From contig JAGGZA010000035.1 in NCBI GenBank assembly GCA_021162265.1, forward strand, positions 1 through 34,730: 34,730 bases of DNA, read 5' to 3'. The first letter of the stretch is position 1, and every line of letters starts with the position of its first letter. The stretch comes from Candidatus Aerophobota bacterium. GTDB taxonomy: Bacteria > Aerophobota > Aerophobia > Aerophobales > B3-G15. The position numbers and the translations under genes were made by a program. Positions 22,090 through 30,896 of this stretch are shown one piece after another. The notes beneath the pieces were generated by a model. It was given only the letters and a program-made list of their open reading frames with translations. It was not told the origin of the DNA and searched no databases.

Positions 22090-22983
22090 ATGAGTTTTTT
22101 TAGTCAGCTGCTTCAGTATGTTTTTACAGGAGTAGCAGTAGGTGCTATTTATGGGATGGTCGCCCTGGGCTTTAACATAATTTATAACGCTACAGGAATC
22201 ATAAATTTAGCCCAGGGCGAGTTTGTTATGTTGGGTGGTATGGTGATGATATCCTTAACCACCGGGTTGAAAGTTCCTATGATTTTGGGATTTTTTATTT
22301 CTGTTGGCATTGTTACTCTAATAGGAGCTGTTATTGAAAGAGGTGCTATCCATCCTCTCAAAAATCCCTCGGTTATGACTCTCATTATCATTACTGTTGC
22401 TGCATCAATTCTTTTAAAAGGGGGAGCGATGTTCATATGGGGAAAGCAAACCTATACTCTCCCTGCTTTTTCTTCCTCTACTAAACCCATCTCTTTTGGA
22501 GAAGCCTCACTTAATCCTCAGACTATTTGGATATTAGGTATTATGGCTGCAAGTATGATAGTTCTGGCAATTTTCTTTAATTTCACCATGACTGGTAAGG
22601 CTATGAGAGCATGTGCAGCTAATAAACTTGCTGCTTCTCTTGTAGGTGTCAATGTTAAATTGATGGTTCTTTTATCTTTTGCTCTCAGTGCTGCTATAGG
22701 AGCAGTAGCAGGTATTATAATTACTCCTGTAGCCTTGATGGATTATGATAGGGGAACTATGCTTGCTATAAAGGGATTTGCTACAGCAGTTCTGGGAGGT
22801 TTAGGTAGCAATATAGGAGCAGTTATAGCTGGATTTATAATAGGACTCATGGAGTCGCTGGGGGCAGGTTTCATCTCCTCAAGCTATAAAGATGCCATCG
22901 CTCTTCTCGTTTTACTTTTTGTCTTGTTTATCAGACCGGGTGGAATTATGGGCACGACTGGAGAGGAAAAATTTAAGAAATAA
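22090..22983 (+). CDS. livH: Branched-chain amino acid-type ABC transporter permease LivH
   Basis: A 297-residue inner-membrane permease with about eight hydrophobic segments. Diagnostic stretches are GVAVGAIYGMVALGFNIIYNATGIINLAQGEFVMLGGM (14-51), GKAMRACAANKLAASLVGVNV, the loop that docks on the ATPases, and KGFATAVLGGLGSNIGAVIAGFIIGLMESLGAGF. Length is normal. It starts 27 bases after livK with a weak Shine-Dalgarno. Confidence 0.93.
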   Translation: MSFFSQLLQYVFTGVAVGAIYGMVALGFNIIYNATGIINLAQGEFVMLGGMVMISLTTGLKVPMILGFFISVGIVTLIGAVIERGAIHPLKNPSVMTLIIITVAASILLKGGAMFIWGKQTYTLPAFSSSTKPISFGEASLNPQTIWILGIMAASMIVLAIFFNFTMTGKAMRACAANKLAASLVGVNVKLMVLLSFALSAAIGAVAGIIITPVALMDYDRGTMLAIKGFATAVLGGLGSNIGAVIAGFIIGLMESLGAGFISSSYKDAIALLVLLFVLFIRPGGIMGTTGEEKFKK

Positions 22984-23016
22984 TCTTCTCTGTAAAAAAT
23001 TGCAAAAGGAGTTTCT

Positions 23017-24000
23017 TTGGGAAAAAAAAATTTATATGCTCTGGCAGCATTAACAGGATTCATTGTTGTACTTCCTCTGGTTATAGGTAATCCTTATTAT
23101 CTTGGAATATTTATTTTCTGGGGGATATACAGTTTAATAACAATAGGATTAAGTCTTTTAATAGGTTACACGGGTCAAATTTCTCTGGGACATGCTGCTT
23201 TTTTTGGCATTGGTGCCTATACTTCTGGTATTCTCTCTACCCGTTTTGGATTATCTCCCTGGATAGGAATGATTGCAGCAATTTTTTTAGCTGCCGGATT
23301 AGCTTTTGTTATAGGAGCTCCCGCTCTCAAGCTTAAAGGTCATTATCTTGCTATGGCAACCCTTGCCTTTGGAGAAATTATTTATATAGTTTTCAATCAA
23401 TGGATATCCTTAACTGGTGGTCCCTCTGGATTTGGAGGAATTCCCGCATTTTCTATTGGCAATTTCTCTTTGGAATCAGACTTTAGTTATTATTATTTTG
23501 TGTGGGGAATTGTTTTATTTGTGTTTCTCGCTTCAATTAATTTAATTCATTCCCGGGTAGGCAGAGCTCTGCGTTCCATTCATGGAAGCGAGGTGGCAGC
23601 AAGATGTATGGGGGTTAACACTTCTGGCTATAAATTAAAAATTTTTGTGTTTAGTGGTGCCCTGGGAGGACTTGCTGGTAGTTTGTATGTGCACTTTGTT
23701 ACCTTTGTGTCTCCAGGGACATTTAGCGTGATGTTTTCTATTGTCCTGCTTACTATGGTTGCTGTAGGAGGAATGACAAATATATGGGGAGCAATTACAG
23801 GTACGGCAATTTTAACTATTCTCCCTGAATACCTGAGAGCTTTTCAGGACTATGATATTTTGATATATGGAGCTGTACTTCTTGGAATAATGATTTTTCT
23901 TCCCGAAGGTTTAGTGCTGGGAGTTTTTAATATAATGAGAAAAAAAATAATCCTGCGAGAAGTTGAAGAAGAAAAACTGAAGTTAAAGAAAAGCAGATGA
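23017..24000 (+). CDS. livM: Branched-chain amino acid-type ABC transporter permease LivM
   Basis: A 327-residue inner-membrane permease, partner of LivH. Family stretches are SLLIGYTGQISLGHAAFFGIGAYTSG, GHYLAMATLAFGEIIYIVFNQW, the ATPase-docking loop SRVGRALRSIHGSEVAARCMGVN, and SIVLLTMVAVGGMTNIWGAITG. The start is TTG 23017, behind AAAGGAG at the right distance; the next codons are a poly-Lys/Asn run. It overlaps livG by four bases (ATGA). Confidence 0.93.
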   Translation: MGKKNLYALAALTGFIVVLPLVIGNPYYLGIFIFWGIYSLITIGLSLLIGYTGQISLGHAAFFGIGAYTSGILSTRFGLSPWIGMIAAIFLAAGLAFVIGAPALKLKGHYLAMATLAFGEIIYIVFNQWISLTGGPSGFGGIPAFSIGNFSLESDFSYYYFVWGIVLFVFLASINLIHSRVGRALRSIHGSEVAARCMGVNTSGYKLKIFVFSGALGGLAGSLYVHFVTFVSPGTFSVMFSIVLLTMVAVGGMTNIWGAITGTAILTILPEYLRAFQDYDILIYGAVLLGIMIFLPEGLVLGVFNIMRKKIILREVEEEKLKLKKSR

Positions 24001-24782
24001 ATCCCTTATTAAGGATTGAAGATTTAAGAAAAGAGTTTGGGGGAATTGTAGCTCTGGAAGGGGTTAGTTTTACGGTTATCCCCAATATTATAAAGGCAAT
24101 AATTGGTCCTAACGGTGCAGGTAAGACTACTATTTTTAATATTATCTCTGGAATATATTCCCCCAGCAAAGGGAAGATTTGGTTTAAAGAAGAACGTATA
24201 GATAAATTAAGTTCCCATCTTATTGCGATGAGAGGGATCTCACGTACTTTTCAAAATGTCCAGATTTTTAATAATATGACTGTTCTTGAAAATGTGATGA
24301 TCGGGTGTCATCCCTGGACAAGATCTGGTTTTTTTTCCTGTGTGTTTAAGACAAAGGGGAACTACAAAGAAGAGAAGAAAATCTATTCTCGTGCCATGGA
24401 GCTGCTTGAATTCGTGGGACTTGCAGATAAAAGATCATTATTCCCATCTTCCCTTACCTTTCAACAGCAGAGGCTAATAGAAATAGCAAGAGCTTTAGCT
24501 ACAAATCCAGAACTTATCCTTCTGGATGAGCCTGCTGCAGGTCTTAATGCAAGGGAGACGATAAAGATAGCTGAACTGATCTACAGGATCAAAGAGGAAG
24601 GTATTTCTATACTTCTTGTTGAACATGATATGGATCTGGTAATGGATATATCTCAAGAGATAATAGTACTTAACTCTGGTAGAGTAATAGCTGAGGGAAA
24701 TCCCAGGGAAGTTCAAAATAATGAAAAAGTTATAGCTACATATCTGGGAGAGAAGGAGTTTGTTAAAGATAAGAAACCTTAG
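23997..24782 (+). CDS. livG: Branched-chain amino acid-type ABC transporter ATPase LivG
   Basis: A 261-residue ABC ATPase. Walker A is GPNGAGKT (37-44), the Q-loop is ISRTFQNVQIFNNMTVLENVMIG, Walker B is LILLDEPAAGLN with D177 and E178, and the switch His is in LLVEHDMDLVM. The signature motif reads LTFQQ (153-157) where LivG usually has a LSYGQ-like sequence; the glycine that contacts ATP is lost. The C-terminal GRVIAEGNPREVQNNEKVIATYLGE is typical for LivG. It overlaps livF by 23 bases. Confidence 0.93.
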   Translation: MNPLLRIEDLRKEFGGIVALEGVSFTVIPNIIKAIIGPNGAGKTTIFNIISGIYSPSKGKIWFKEERIDKLSSHLIAMRGISRTFQNVQIFNNMTVLENVMIGCHPWTRSGFFSCVFKTKGNYKEEKKIYSRAMELLEFVGLADKRSLFPSSLTFQQQRLIEIARALATNPELILLDEPAAGLNARETIKIAELIYRIKEEGISILLVEHDMDLVMDISQEIIVLNSGRVIAEGNPREVQNNEKVIATYLGEKEFVKDKKP

Positions 24783-25494
24783 AAGTTTTTACGGTAATCT
24801 CCAGGCGTTGAAAGGCATTTCTTTGCATATAGAAGCGGGAGAAATTGTAGCTCTAATTGGAGCAAATGGGGCAGGAAAGTCAACCTTGCTTAACTCTATC
24901 AGTGGAGTTATTTCTTCCAAGAGGGGTCAAATTCTTCTTGATGGTAAAGACATTACATACTTTCCACCTCAACGCATAGTGAAAGAAGGCATAAGTCTTG
25001 TTCCCGAAGGAAGACAGTTATTCTCCCCTCTTTCTGTAATGGATAATCTTCTTCTGGGAGCCTATCAAAGATTTAGTATTAAGAAAAAAACTCAAATTGA
25101 AAGGGACCTTGAAAGAGTATTCCAGATTTTCCCCATCTTAAAAGAAAGGAGAAAACAGGTTGCAGGTACCCTGTCAGGAGGGGAACAACAAATGCTGGCA
25201 ATTGCTCGTGGTCTCATGTCAAAACCAAAGATTCTTCTTCTTGATGAACCTTCTATGGGTTTAGCTCCTAAAATAGTTCAGGATATCTTTCGTATAATAC
25301 TGAGGTTAAGAGATGAAGGCACTACTATTTTTCTTGTAGAACAAAATGCCCAGAAAGCCCTGGAGATTGCTGATAGGGGATATGTAATAGAAACGGGCAG
25401 AATAGTCTTTGAAGGAAAATCTGAGGAGCTTTTAGGAAATCGTGAGATAGTAAGGGCTTATCTTGGTAGAGGATACAGGAAAGTTTGGGAGTAA
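24760..25494 (+). CDS. livF: Branched-chain amino acid-type ABC transporter ATPase LivF
   Basis: A 244-residue ABC ATPase that pairs with LivG. Walker A is GANGAGKS (34-41), the LivF-specific ISLVPEGRQLFSPLSVMDNLLLGAY follows, the signature is canonical LSGGE (138-142), and Walker B has D162 and E163 (LLLDEPSMGLAP). The only usable start before the family N-terminus is TTG 24760, inside livG; an in-frame stop lies at 24733. GGGAG nine bases upstream can serve as Shine-Dalgarno, and coupling to livG is likely. Confidence 0.92.
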   Translation: MLKIRNLRSFYGNLQALKGISLHIEAGEIVALIGANGAGKSTLLNSISGVISSKRGQILLDGKDITYFPPQRIVKEGISLVPEGRQLFSPLSVMDNLLLGAYQRFSIKKKTQIERDLERVFQIFPILKERRKQVAGTLSGGEQQMLAIARGLMSKPKILLLDEPSMGLAPKIVQDIFRIILRLRDEGTTIFLVEQNAQKALEIADRGYVIETGRIVFEGKSEELLGNREIVRAYLGRGYRKVWE

Positions 25495-25514
25495 TAAAAA
25501 ATAAGGAAGTTAAA

Positions 25515-26813
25515 ATGTCTGTTGAAAGTTCACGATTTGATAGTATTACAAGAGAAGAACTTGAGCAGCTTCAACTTGAGAGACTCCAGGCTACGGTTAA
25601 TCGTGCTTACCGTAGCGTTACTTTCTATCGGGAAGCTTTTGACAAAGCGGGAATAATCCCTGAGGATATTGATTCTCTTTCTAAACTATCTACGCTGCCT
25701 TTTACCAGTAGAGAAACCATTATAGAAAATTATCCCTATGGTATGTTTGCCGTTCCTTTGAGAGAGGTGGTAAGGCTTCACTGTACCACCGGTCCACAGG
25801 GAGAACCTATCGTAATAGGATACACAAGAAATGACATTGACCACTGGACTCAGATAAGTGCCCGGGTACTCCAGGCTGCAGGAGTAGAGAAAGATGATGT
25901 TGTTCAGATATGCCTTGATTATGGTCTTTTTGGAGAGGGTCTTGGGTTTCATTATGGAGCAGAACTAATTGGAGCCTCAGTTATTCCCGGGTCAGATACC
26001 GATCCTAAAAGGCAACTTTTAATTATGCGTGACTACAGAAGCACTATTCTTCTATCCACTCCCAGTTTTGCCTTAAAACTAATTGCAGCAGTAAAAGAGA
26101 GCGGAATAAGTCTTGCCAGTCTTCAGCTTAGAGGAGGTATTTTTACAGGAGAACCATTTTCAGAAACTACAAGGTTAAAGATAGAGGAGGAACTTAAAAT
26201 CAAGGTGATTAATAGTTATAGTCCTCCAGAAATTCCTGGACCAAAGATTGCTACTGAGTGTGAGAGAAAAAATGGTCTTCACATATTTGAGGATCAGTTC
26301 ATTCCGGAAATAATCGACCCTCAAACAGGTAAAGTTTTACCTCCTGGCAAAGAGGGAGAGCTGGTAATAACAACAATTGCCAAAGAGGCTTTTCCTCTTA
26401 TTAGGTACCGTACAGGAGACCTTACTGCCCTTGATTTTTCTACCTGCAGCTGTGGGAGAAATCTGGTAAGAATGCGCAATGTAGCTGAACGAACTGATAA
26501 CATGATTATAGTAAATGGTGTTGGATTTTTTCCCACGCAGATTGGAAATATCCTTGCTAAAATAGAAGGAGCCGAGCCCCGTTTTCAGCTTATAATTGAC
26601 AGAGAGGGAACACAGGATGTTATGGATATTATGGTAGAGGTCTCTGAGAGTATCTTCTTTGATGAGATGAGGAGATTTCATGAGTTAAAAAAGAGAATAG
26701 AAGAGCAGATTTATCAAATTCTGGGAATAAATGTGAGAGTTAAATTGGTGGAAAAAAGATCATTATTCCAGGAAAAATCTGGTAAAATAGTGGTGGATAA
26801 AAGACTCAAATGA
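25515..26813 (+). CDS. Phenylacetate-CoA ligase-like (PaaK family) AMP-forming ligase
   Basis: A 432-residue adenylating enzyme of the PaaK family, which activates aryl or other carboxylic acids to acyl-CoA. Family landmarks include TVNRAYRSVTFYREAFDKAGI (27-47), GEGLGFHYGAELIGASVIPG, RYRTGDLT (298-305), STCSCGRNL (309-317) and the C-terminal GKIVVDKRL with the catalytic lysine region. The ATP P-loop is atypical: residues 90-97 read CTTGPQGE where PaaK has SSGTTGK, and Y-S-P-P-E (235-239) replaces the usual YG-x-S/T-E. ATG 25515 follows AAGGAAG. The gene is embedded in the liv operon, so the imported solute or its product may be the substrate. Activity needs proof because of the altered P-loop. 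Confidence 0.82.
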   Translation: MSVESSRFDSITREELEQLQLERLQATVNRAYRSVTFYREAFDKAGIIPEDIDSLSKLSTLPFTSRETIIENYPYGMFAVPLREVVRLHCTTGPQGEPIVIGYTRNDIDHWTQISARVLQAAGVEKDDVVQICLDYGLFGEGLGFHYGAELIGASVIPGSDTDPKRQLLIMRDYRSTILLSTPSFALKLIAAVKESGISLASLQLRGGIFTGEPFSETTRLKIEEELKIKVINSYSPPEIPGPKIATECERKNGLHIFEDQFIPEIIDPQTGKVLPPGKEGELVITTIAKEAFPLIRYRTGDLTALDFSTCSCGRNLVRMRNVAERTDNMIIVNGVGFFPTQIGNILAKIEGAEPRFQLIIDREGTQDVMDIMVEVSESIFFDEMRRFHELKKRIEEQIYQILGINVRVKLVEKRSLFQEKSGKIVVDKRLK

Positions 26814-27475
26814 CAACAAAAAAGGTTATATCTTTTGATCTGGATGGAACTATAGTTAAACCTGATTACAACGAGTTTATCTGGTTTAAAGAGATACCTC
26901 AACTTTATTCTGAGAAATACAATGTGGATTTTGCTGAAGCGAGAGAAATTGTGGCGAGAGAATATGAAAAGGTTGGTGAGAATGATGTTAGATGGTATAC
27001 CTTAAAGTACTGGCTTGATTATTTTGGCTTTAAAGTTGAGGAAGGAGAAGTTCTGGAAAAATATGCGGATAAAATTGAAGTTTACAGTGAAGCTATTTTA
27101 GTTTTAAAGAATCTTCATAAAAGGTGTTCTCTTGTTTTAGCATCAGCAATGCCCAGAAATTTTATCAATGTTAAACTAAGGAAAGAAAATCTGTTTCAGT
27201 ATTTTGATGAAATATTTTCAGCTATATCTGATTTTAATATGATTAAGAAAAAAGCAGAATTTTACAAAAGTGCGTGCAGAAGATTAGGAATTTCTCCTCG
27301 AAATCTTGTTCATATAGGTGATAACTATGAAGCAGATTATCTTGCTCCGCGCAAAGCAGGTGCAGTAGCGTTTTACTTAAATCGGAATGGGTTGCACTCT
27401 TTAACGGATTCCTTTGTTGTCTGTGACCTCCTGGAATTTATGTATAAGTTGGAGATTTCTCATTTGACATCTTGA
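26810..27475 (+). CDS. HAD-superfamily hydrolase (phosphatase)
   Basis: A 221-residue haloacid dehalogenase-like phosphatase. Motif I is FDLDGT with nucleophile D10 and D12; motif II is near LVLASAMP; motif III lysine is in MIKKKAEFY; motif IV is GDNYEADYLAPRKAGAVAFYLNR. A helical cap lies between about residues 15 and 95. The substrate is unknown; general dephosphorylation of a small metabolite is all that can be said. It overlaps paaK by four bases (ATGA) and ends the liv operon; the lysS promoter -35 box lies at its 3' end. Confidence 0.85.
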   Translation: MTTKKVISFDLDGTIVKPDYNEFIWFKEIPQLYSEKYNVDFAEAREIVAREYEKVGENDVRWYTLKYWLDYFGFKVEEGEVLEKYADKIEVYSEAILVLKNLHKRCSLVLASAMPRNFINVKLRKENLFQYFDEIFSAISDFNMIKKKAEFYKSACRRLGISPRNLVHIGDNYEADYLAPRKAGAVAFYLNRNGLHSLTDSFVVCDLLEFMYKLEISHLTS

Positions 27476-27491
27476 GAGCTTTTTATAGAAT
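27464..27491 (+). promoter_or_regulatory. Promoter of the lysS-ilvECN-ndk operon
   Basis: TTGACA at 27464-27469, 16-base spacer, TAGAAT at 27486-27491. The -35 box lies within the last codons of the HAD gene. Start near 27498 gives a leader of about 30 bases with GAAGGGAG before lysS. Confidence 0.7.
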
Positions 27492-27527
27492 AAGGGGCAA
27501 GCATTTCTTTGCGGAAGGGAGAACTTA

Positions 27528-29000
27528 ATGCCTTCGCCGGAAGACATAATTATTCAGGAAAGAAAAGAGAAACTGTTAAATTGGATTAAATTAAAGGGTA
27601 ATCCTTATTTCCAGAGTTTCTCACCTGATATTAAAGTTGAGGGTATACGGGAGAAGTTTTCTTACCTGGAGAAAGGTGAGAAATCAGGCATCGTGGTGAG
27701 TTTGGCAGGGAGAGTTATTGCTCAAAGAGTTCACGGTAAAGCCGCCTTTATGGATTTAAGAGATGGAACGGGCAAAATTCAGCTTTACGGCAGGCTAAAC
27801 AGCTTGGGAGATAAATATCAGTTGTTTTCGAGGGTGGATGTAGGAGATATTATAGGAGTGAGAGGAGAGGTTTTCAAGACCCATACAGGAGAGTTGACAG
27901 TTGAGGTGGAAGATTTTACTCTTCTGGCAAAATCCTTGCGCCCTTTACCGGAGAAATGGCATGGTCTTCAAGATGTGGAGCTGCGTTATCGTAAGCGATG
28001 GCTGGACCTTATTGTAAATCCTAAAACAAGAGAAATTTTACTTACAAGAGACAGGGTGGTTAAGACTATAAGAGATTTTTTAGATAAGAAAGGATTTGTT
28101 GAAGTTGAAACTCCAATAATGCAGCCTGTACCTGGTGGTGCTACCGCTCGTCCTTTTTCAACTTATCACAATGCCCTGGGGAGGAATTTTTATCTGAGGA
28201 TTGCTCCTGAGCTTTATCTCAAAAAACTTGTGGTGGGTGGTGTGGAGAAGGTTTACGAGTTAAGTAGAAACTTTAGAAATGAAGGAATTGACAGGTTTCA
28301 TAATCCAGAATTTACCATGCTTGAGGTTTACCAGGCTTATGCAAATTACATTGATGTAATGCAATTTACCGAGGAAATTCTGCAGAAGGTGACAGAAGCC
28401 GTTAAGGGGAATCTGAAGATAACATACAACGGAAAGGAAATAAACCTCTCTCCTCCCTGGAAGAAAATTACCTTTAAAGACGCTTTGCGAGAAATAGGAG
28501 AAATTGAAGTTAACTGGGAAGATGAAAATGAGTTGAGAAAGATTGCGGGAAAGTACGGGATTAATGCAGAGGAACTAACAAAACCTCAAATTCTCGAGCA
28601 CCTTCTTGATAAAAGAGTAGTTCCCCACCTTATTCAGCCGACTGTAGTGTACGATTATCCTTATGAGACAGCTCCTCTTGCGAAAAGAAAAAAGGAAGAC
28701 CCCTCTCTTGTGGAGAGATTTGAGCTTTTCGTTGGAGGATGGGAACTGGCTAATGCTTACTCTGAGTTAAACGACCCGCTTGAACAGAAGGAGAGATTTA
28801 AAGAATTTGCCGAGGAGAAATTTATAGATTGGGATTTTCTGGAATCTCTTGAATATGGAATGCCTCCTACAGGAGGACTGGGAATAGGGATAGACAGATT
28901 GATTATGTTACTCACAGATTCCTCTTCCATAAGGGAGGTTATTTTATTTCCTCAGTTAAAGCCAAGAAATCAAGTACATAACAACCAGGAGGAGTGGTAA
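27528..29000 (+). CDS. lysS: Lysyl-tRNA synthetase, class II
   Basis: A 490-residue class II synthetase that charges tRNA-Lys. An N-terminal OB-fold anticodon-binding domain (about 55-145, VVSLAGRVIAQRVHGKAAFMDLRDGTG) precedes the catalytic domain. Motif 1 is around FVEVETPIMQP (190-200), motif 2 is FRNEGIDRFHNPEFTMLE (249-266) and motif 3 GGLGIGIDRLIMLL (449-462). APELYLKKLVVGG is the lysine/ATP site. First gene of a long operon; its TAA overlaps the ilvE ATG by one base. Confidence 0.96.
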   Translation: MPSPEDIIIQERKEKLLNWIKLKGNPYFQSFSPDIKVEGIREKFSYLEKGEKSGIVVSLAGRVIAQRVHGKAAFMDLRDGTGKIQLYGRLNSLGDKYQLFSRVDVGDIIGVRGEVFKTHTGELTVEVEDFTLLAKSLRPLPEKWHGLQDVELRYRKRWLDLIVNPKTREILLTRDRVVKTIRDFLDKKGFVEVETPIMQPVPGGATARPFSTYHNALGRNFYLRIAPELYLKKLVVGGVEKVYELSRNFRNEGIDRFHNPEFTMLEVYQAYANYIDVMQFTEEILQKVTEAVKGNLKITYNGKEINLSPPWKKITFKDALREIGEIEVNWEDENELRKIAGKYGINAEELTKPQILEHLLDKRVVPHLIQPTVVYDYPYETAPLAKRKKEDPSLVERFELFVGGWELANAYSELNDPLEQKERFKEFAEEKFIDWDFLESLEYGMPPTGGLGIGIDRLIMLLTDSSSIREVILFPQLKPRNQVHNNQEEW

Positions 29001-29875
29001 TGGGTCAGTGGGTTTATCTTAATGGAGAGTATGTTCCCCAGGAGGCAGCAAAAATTTCTGTGTTTGACCATGGTTTCCTTTATGGAGATGGAGTTTTTGA
29101 GGGAATAAGGGCTTACAAGGGTAGGGTGTTTAAACTGGATGAACACATAGAGCGTTTTTTCAATTCAGCCAAAGCTATCTCACTGGAAATACCTGCTTCT
29201 CCTGAAGAGTTAAAGGAGAAGATTCTTGAAGTATTAAGAAAAAATGAGCTTCAGGATGCTTACATCAGGTTGATAGCCTCAAGAGGGAAAGGTGATCTGG
29301 GATTAGACCCGGCAAAATGCCCCTATCCCCAGCTTATAATAATAACCGATAAGATCAGCATATATCCAGAAAAACTCTACGAAGAAGGACTGGAACTTAT
29401 AACCTCTTCGGTAAGAAGAAATAGTTTCTCTGCACTTGATCCTCGTATAAAATCTCTTAATTATCTGAATAATATCCTTGCTAAGTTAGAAGCGACAGCA
29501 AAGGGTGTTCCAGAGGCAATTATGTTAAATGAAGATGGTTATGTTGCCGAATGCACAGGTGATAATTTATTCATTGTTAAAAAAGGGGTTTTAATTACCC
29601 CTCCTGTATGGGCAGGTATTCTTAAAGGAATAACAAGAGATGTAGTTATTGATCTTGCCAGGAAGGAGAAAATATCTTGCGAGGAAAGAGTTTTCACTCT
29701 TTTTTCTGTTTACACAAGCGATGAGTGTTTTTTAACAGGCACTGCTGCCGAGGTTATACCGGTTACAAAAGTTGATGGGAGAGTTATTGGAACTGGTAAA
29801 GCTGGCTCTATAACAAAACTTTTAATCAAAAAGTTCAGGGAACTTACTCAAAAGGAAGGCACACCAATATATTAA
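29000..29875 (+). CDS. ilvE: Branched-chain amino acid aminotransferase
   Basis: A 291-residue fold-IV PLP aminotransferase interconverting branched-chain amino acids and their 2-oxoacids. It starts MGQWVYLNGEYVP and carries FDHGFLYGDGVFEGIRAY (22-39), PLP lysine K151 (RIKSLNYLNN), E184 (AECTGDNLF) and the phosphate-binding GTAAEVIPV near the C-terminus. ATG 29000 is chosen over an in-frame GTG at 28994, because that GTG overlaps the AGGAGGAG Shine-Dalgarno. D-amino acid aminotransferase is a related alternative, but ilvC directly downstream supports IlvE. Confidence 0.9.
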   Translation: MGQWVYLNGEYVPQEAAKISVFDHGFLYGDGVFEGIRAYKGRVFKLDEHIERFFNSAKAISLEIPASPEELKEKILEVLRKNELQDAYIRLIASRGKGDLGLDPAKCPYPQLIIITDKISIYPEKLYEEGLELITSSVRRNSFSALDPRIKSLNYLNNILAKLEATAKGVPEAIMLNEDGYVAECTGDNLFIVKKGVLITPPVWAGILKGITRDVVIDLARKEKISCEERVFTLFSVYTSDECFLTGTAAEVIPVTKVDGRVIGTGKAGSITKLLIKKFRELTQKEGTPIY

Positions 29876-29897
29876 GAAAAAAATAAGGAGGAAAAAG

Positions 29898-30896
29898 TTG
29901 GCTAAAATATATTACGATAATGATGCGAATATTGAGTTTATCAAAGAAAAAGTTGTGGGAATAATTGGTTATGGTAATCAGGGTCACGCTCAGGCTCTTA
30001 ATTTAAGAGATAGTGGGGCAAAAGTCCTTATAGGAGAACTTGAGGGAAGCTTGGGCTGGGAAAAAGCCAAAGAAGCAGGATTTGAAGTTATGACAGCAGC
30101 TGAGGCAGCTAAGAAAGCTGAAGTTATTCAGATCCTTATTCCCGATGAATATCAATCCGAGCTTTACAAAAAGGATATAGCACCTTACCTTGAAGAAGGA
30201 AATGCTCTTGGTTTTTCTCATGGGTTTAATATTACCTTTTATCAGATTATTCCTCCAGAAAACGTGGACGTCTTTATGGTAGCTCCTAAGAGTCCTGGGG
30301 CTCTTTTACGTCGGCTGTACGAGGAAGGAAGAGGTGTTCCTTCTCTAATAGCAGTTCATCAGGATGCTACAGGTAAGGCAAAAGAACTTGCCTTATCCTA
30401 TGCTAAGGCTATAGGTTCTACAAGGGCAGGTGTTATAGAGACAACCTTTGCTGAAGAAACAGAGACCGACCTTTTCGGAGAACAGGTGGTACTGTGCGGA
30501 GGAGTTACTGCTCTTATTAAAAATGCATTTGAAGTTCTTGTAGAGGCAGGATATCAACCAGAGATGGCTTATTTTGAATGTTTGAATGAGTTAAAACTTA
30601 TAGTTGATTTAATTTATGAGTCAGGGATTAGTGGGATGAGGAAAGCTATAAGTAATACTGCTGAATATGGAGATCTTACCCGTGGTCCAAGGATAATAAA
30701 TTCTCAAGTTAGAGAAGAAATGAAGAAAATCTTAGAGGAAATAAGGTCAGGACAATTTGCCAGAGAGTGGATTCTGGAAAATGTTGTTAATCGTCCTGTT
30801 TTTAGCGCATTAAGAGAAAGAGAGAAAGAACATTTAATTGAGAAAGTGGGTGCCAGGTTAAGAGAAATGATGCCCTGGATTAAAAAGGGAGATTAA
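29898..30896 (+). CDS. ilvC: Ketol-acid reductoisomerase, class I, with atypical cofactor loop
   Basis: A 332-residue enzyme that isomerises and reduces acetolactate or acetohydroxybutyrate in valine, leucine and isoleucine synthesis. The Rossmann motif is GYGNQG (24-29), the catalytic SHGFNI follows, and the knotted C-terminal domain has the metal ligands in ETTFAEETETDLFGEQ and ECLNELKLIVDLIYE. The loop that grips the NADPH 2'-phosphate, usually GLRPGSKSW, reads GELEGSLGW (46-54): the Arg and the second Ser are gone and two Glu have appeared. That pattern predicts NADH use. The start is TTG 29898 behind AAGGAGG. Confidence 0.95.
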   Translation: MAKIYYDNDANIEFIKEKVVGIIGYGNQGHAQALNLRDSGAKVLIGELEGSLGWEKAKEAGFEVMTAAEAAKKAEVIQILIPDEYQSELYKKDIAPYLEEGNALGFSHGFNITFYQIIPPENVDVFMVAPKSPGALLRRLYEEGRGVPSLIAVHQDATGKAKELALSYAKAIGSTRAGVIETTFAEETETDLFGEQVVLCGGVTALIKNAFEVLVEAGYQPEMAYFECLNELKLIVDLIYESGISGMRKAISNTAEYGDLTRGPRIINSQVREEMKKILEEIRSGQFAREWILENVVNRPVFSALREREKEHLIEKVGARLREMMPWIKKGD

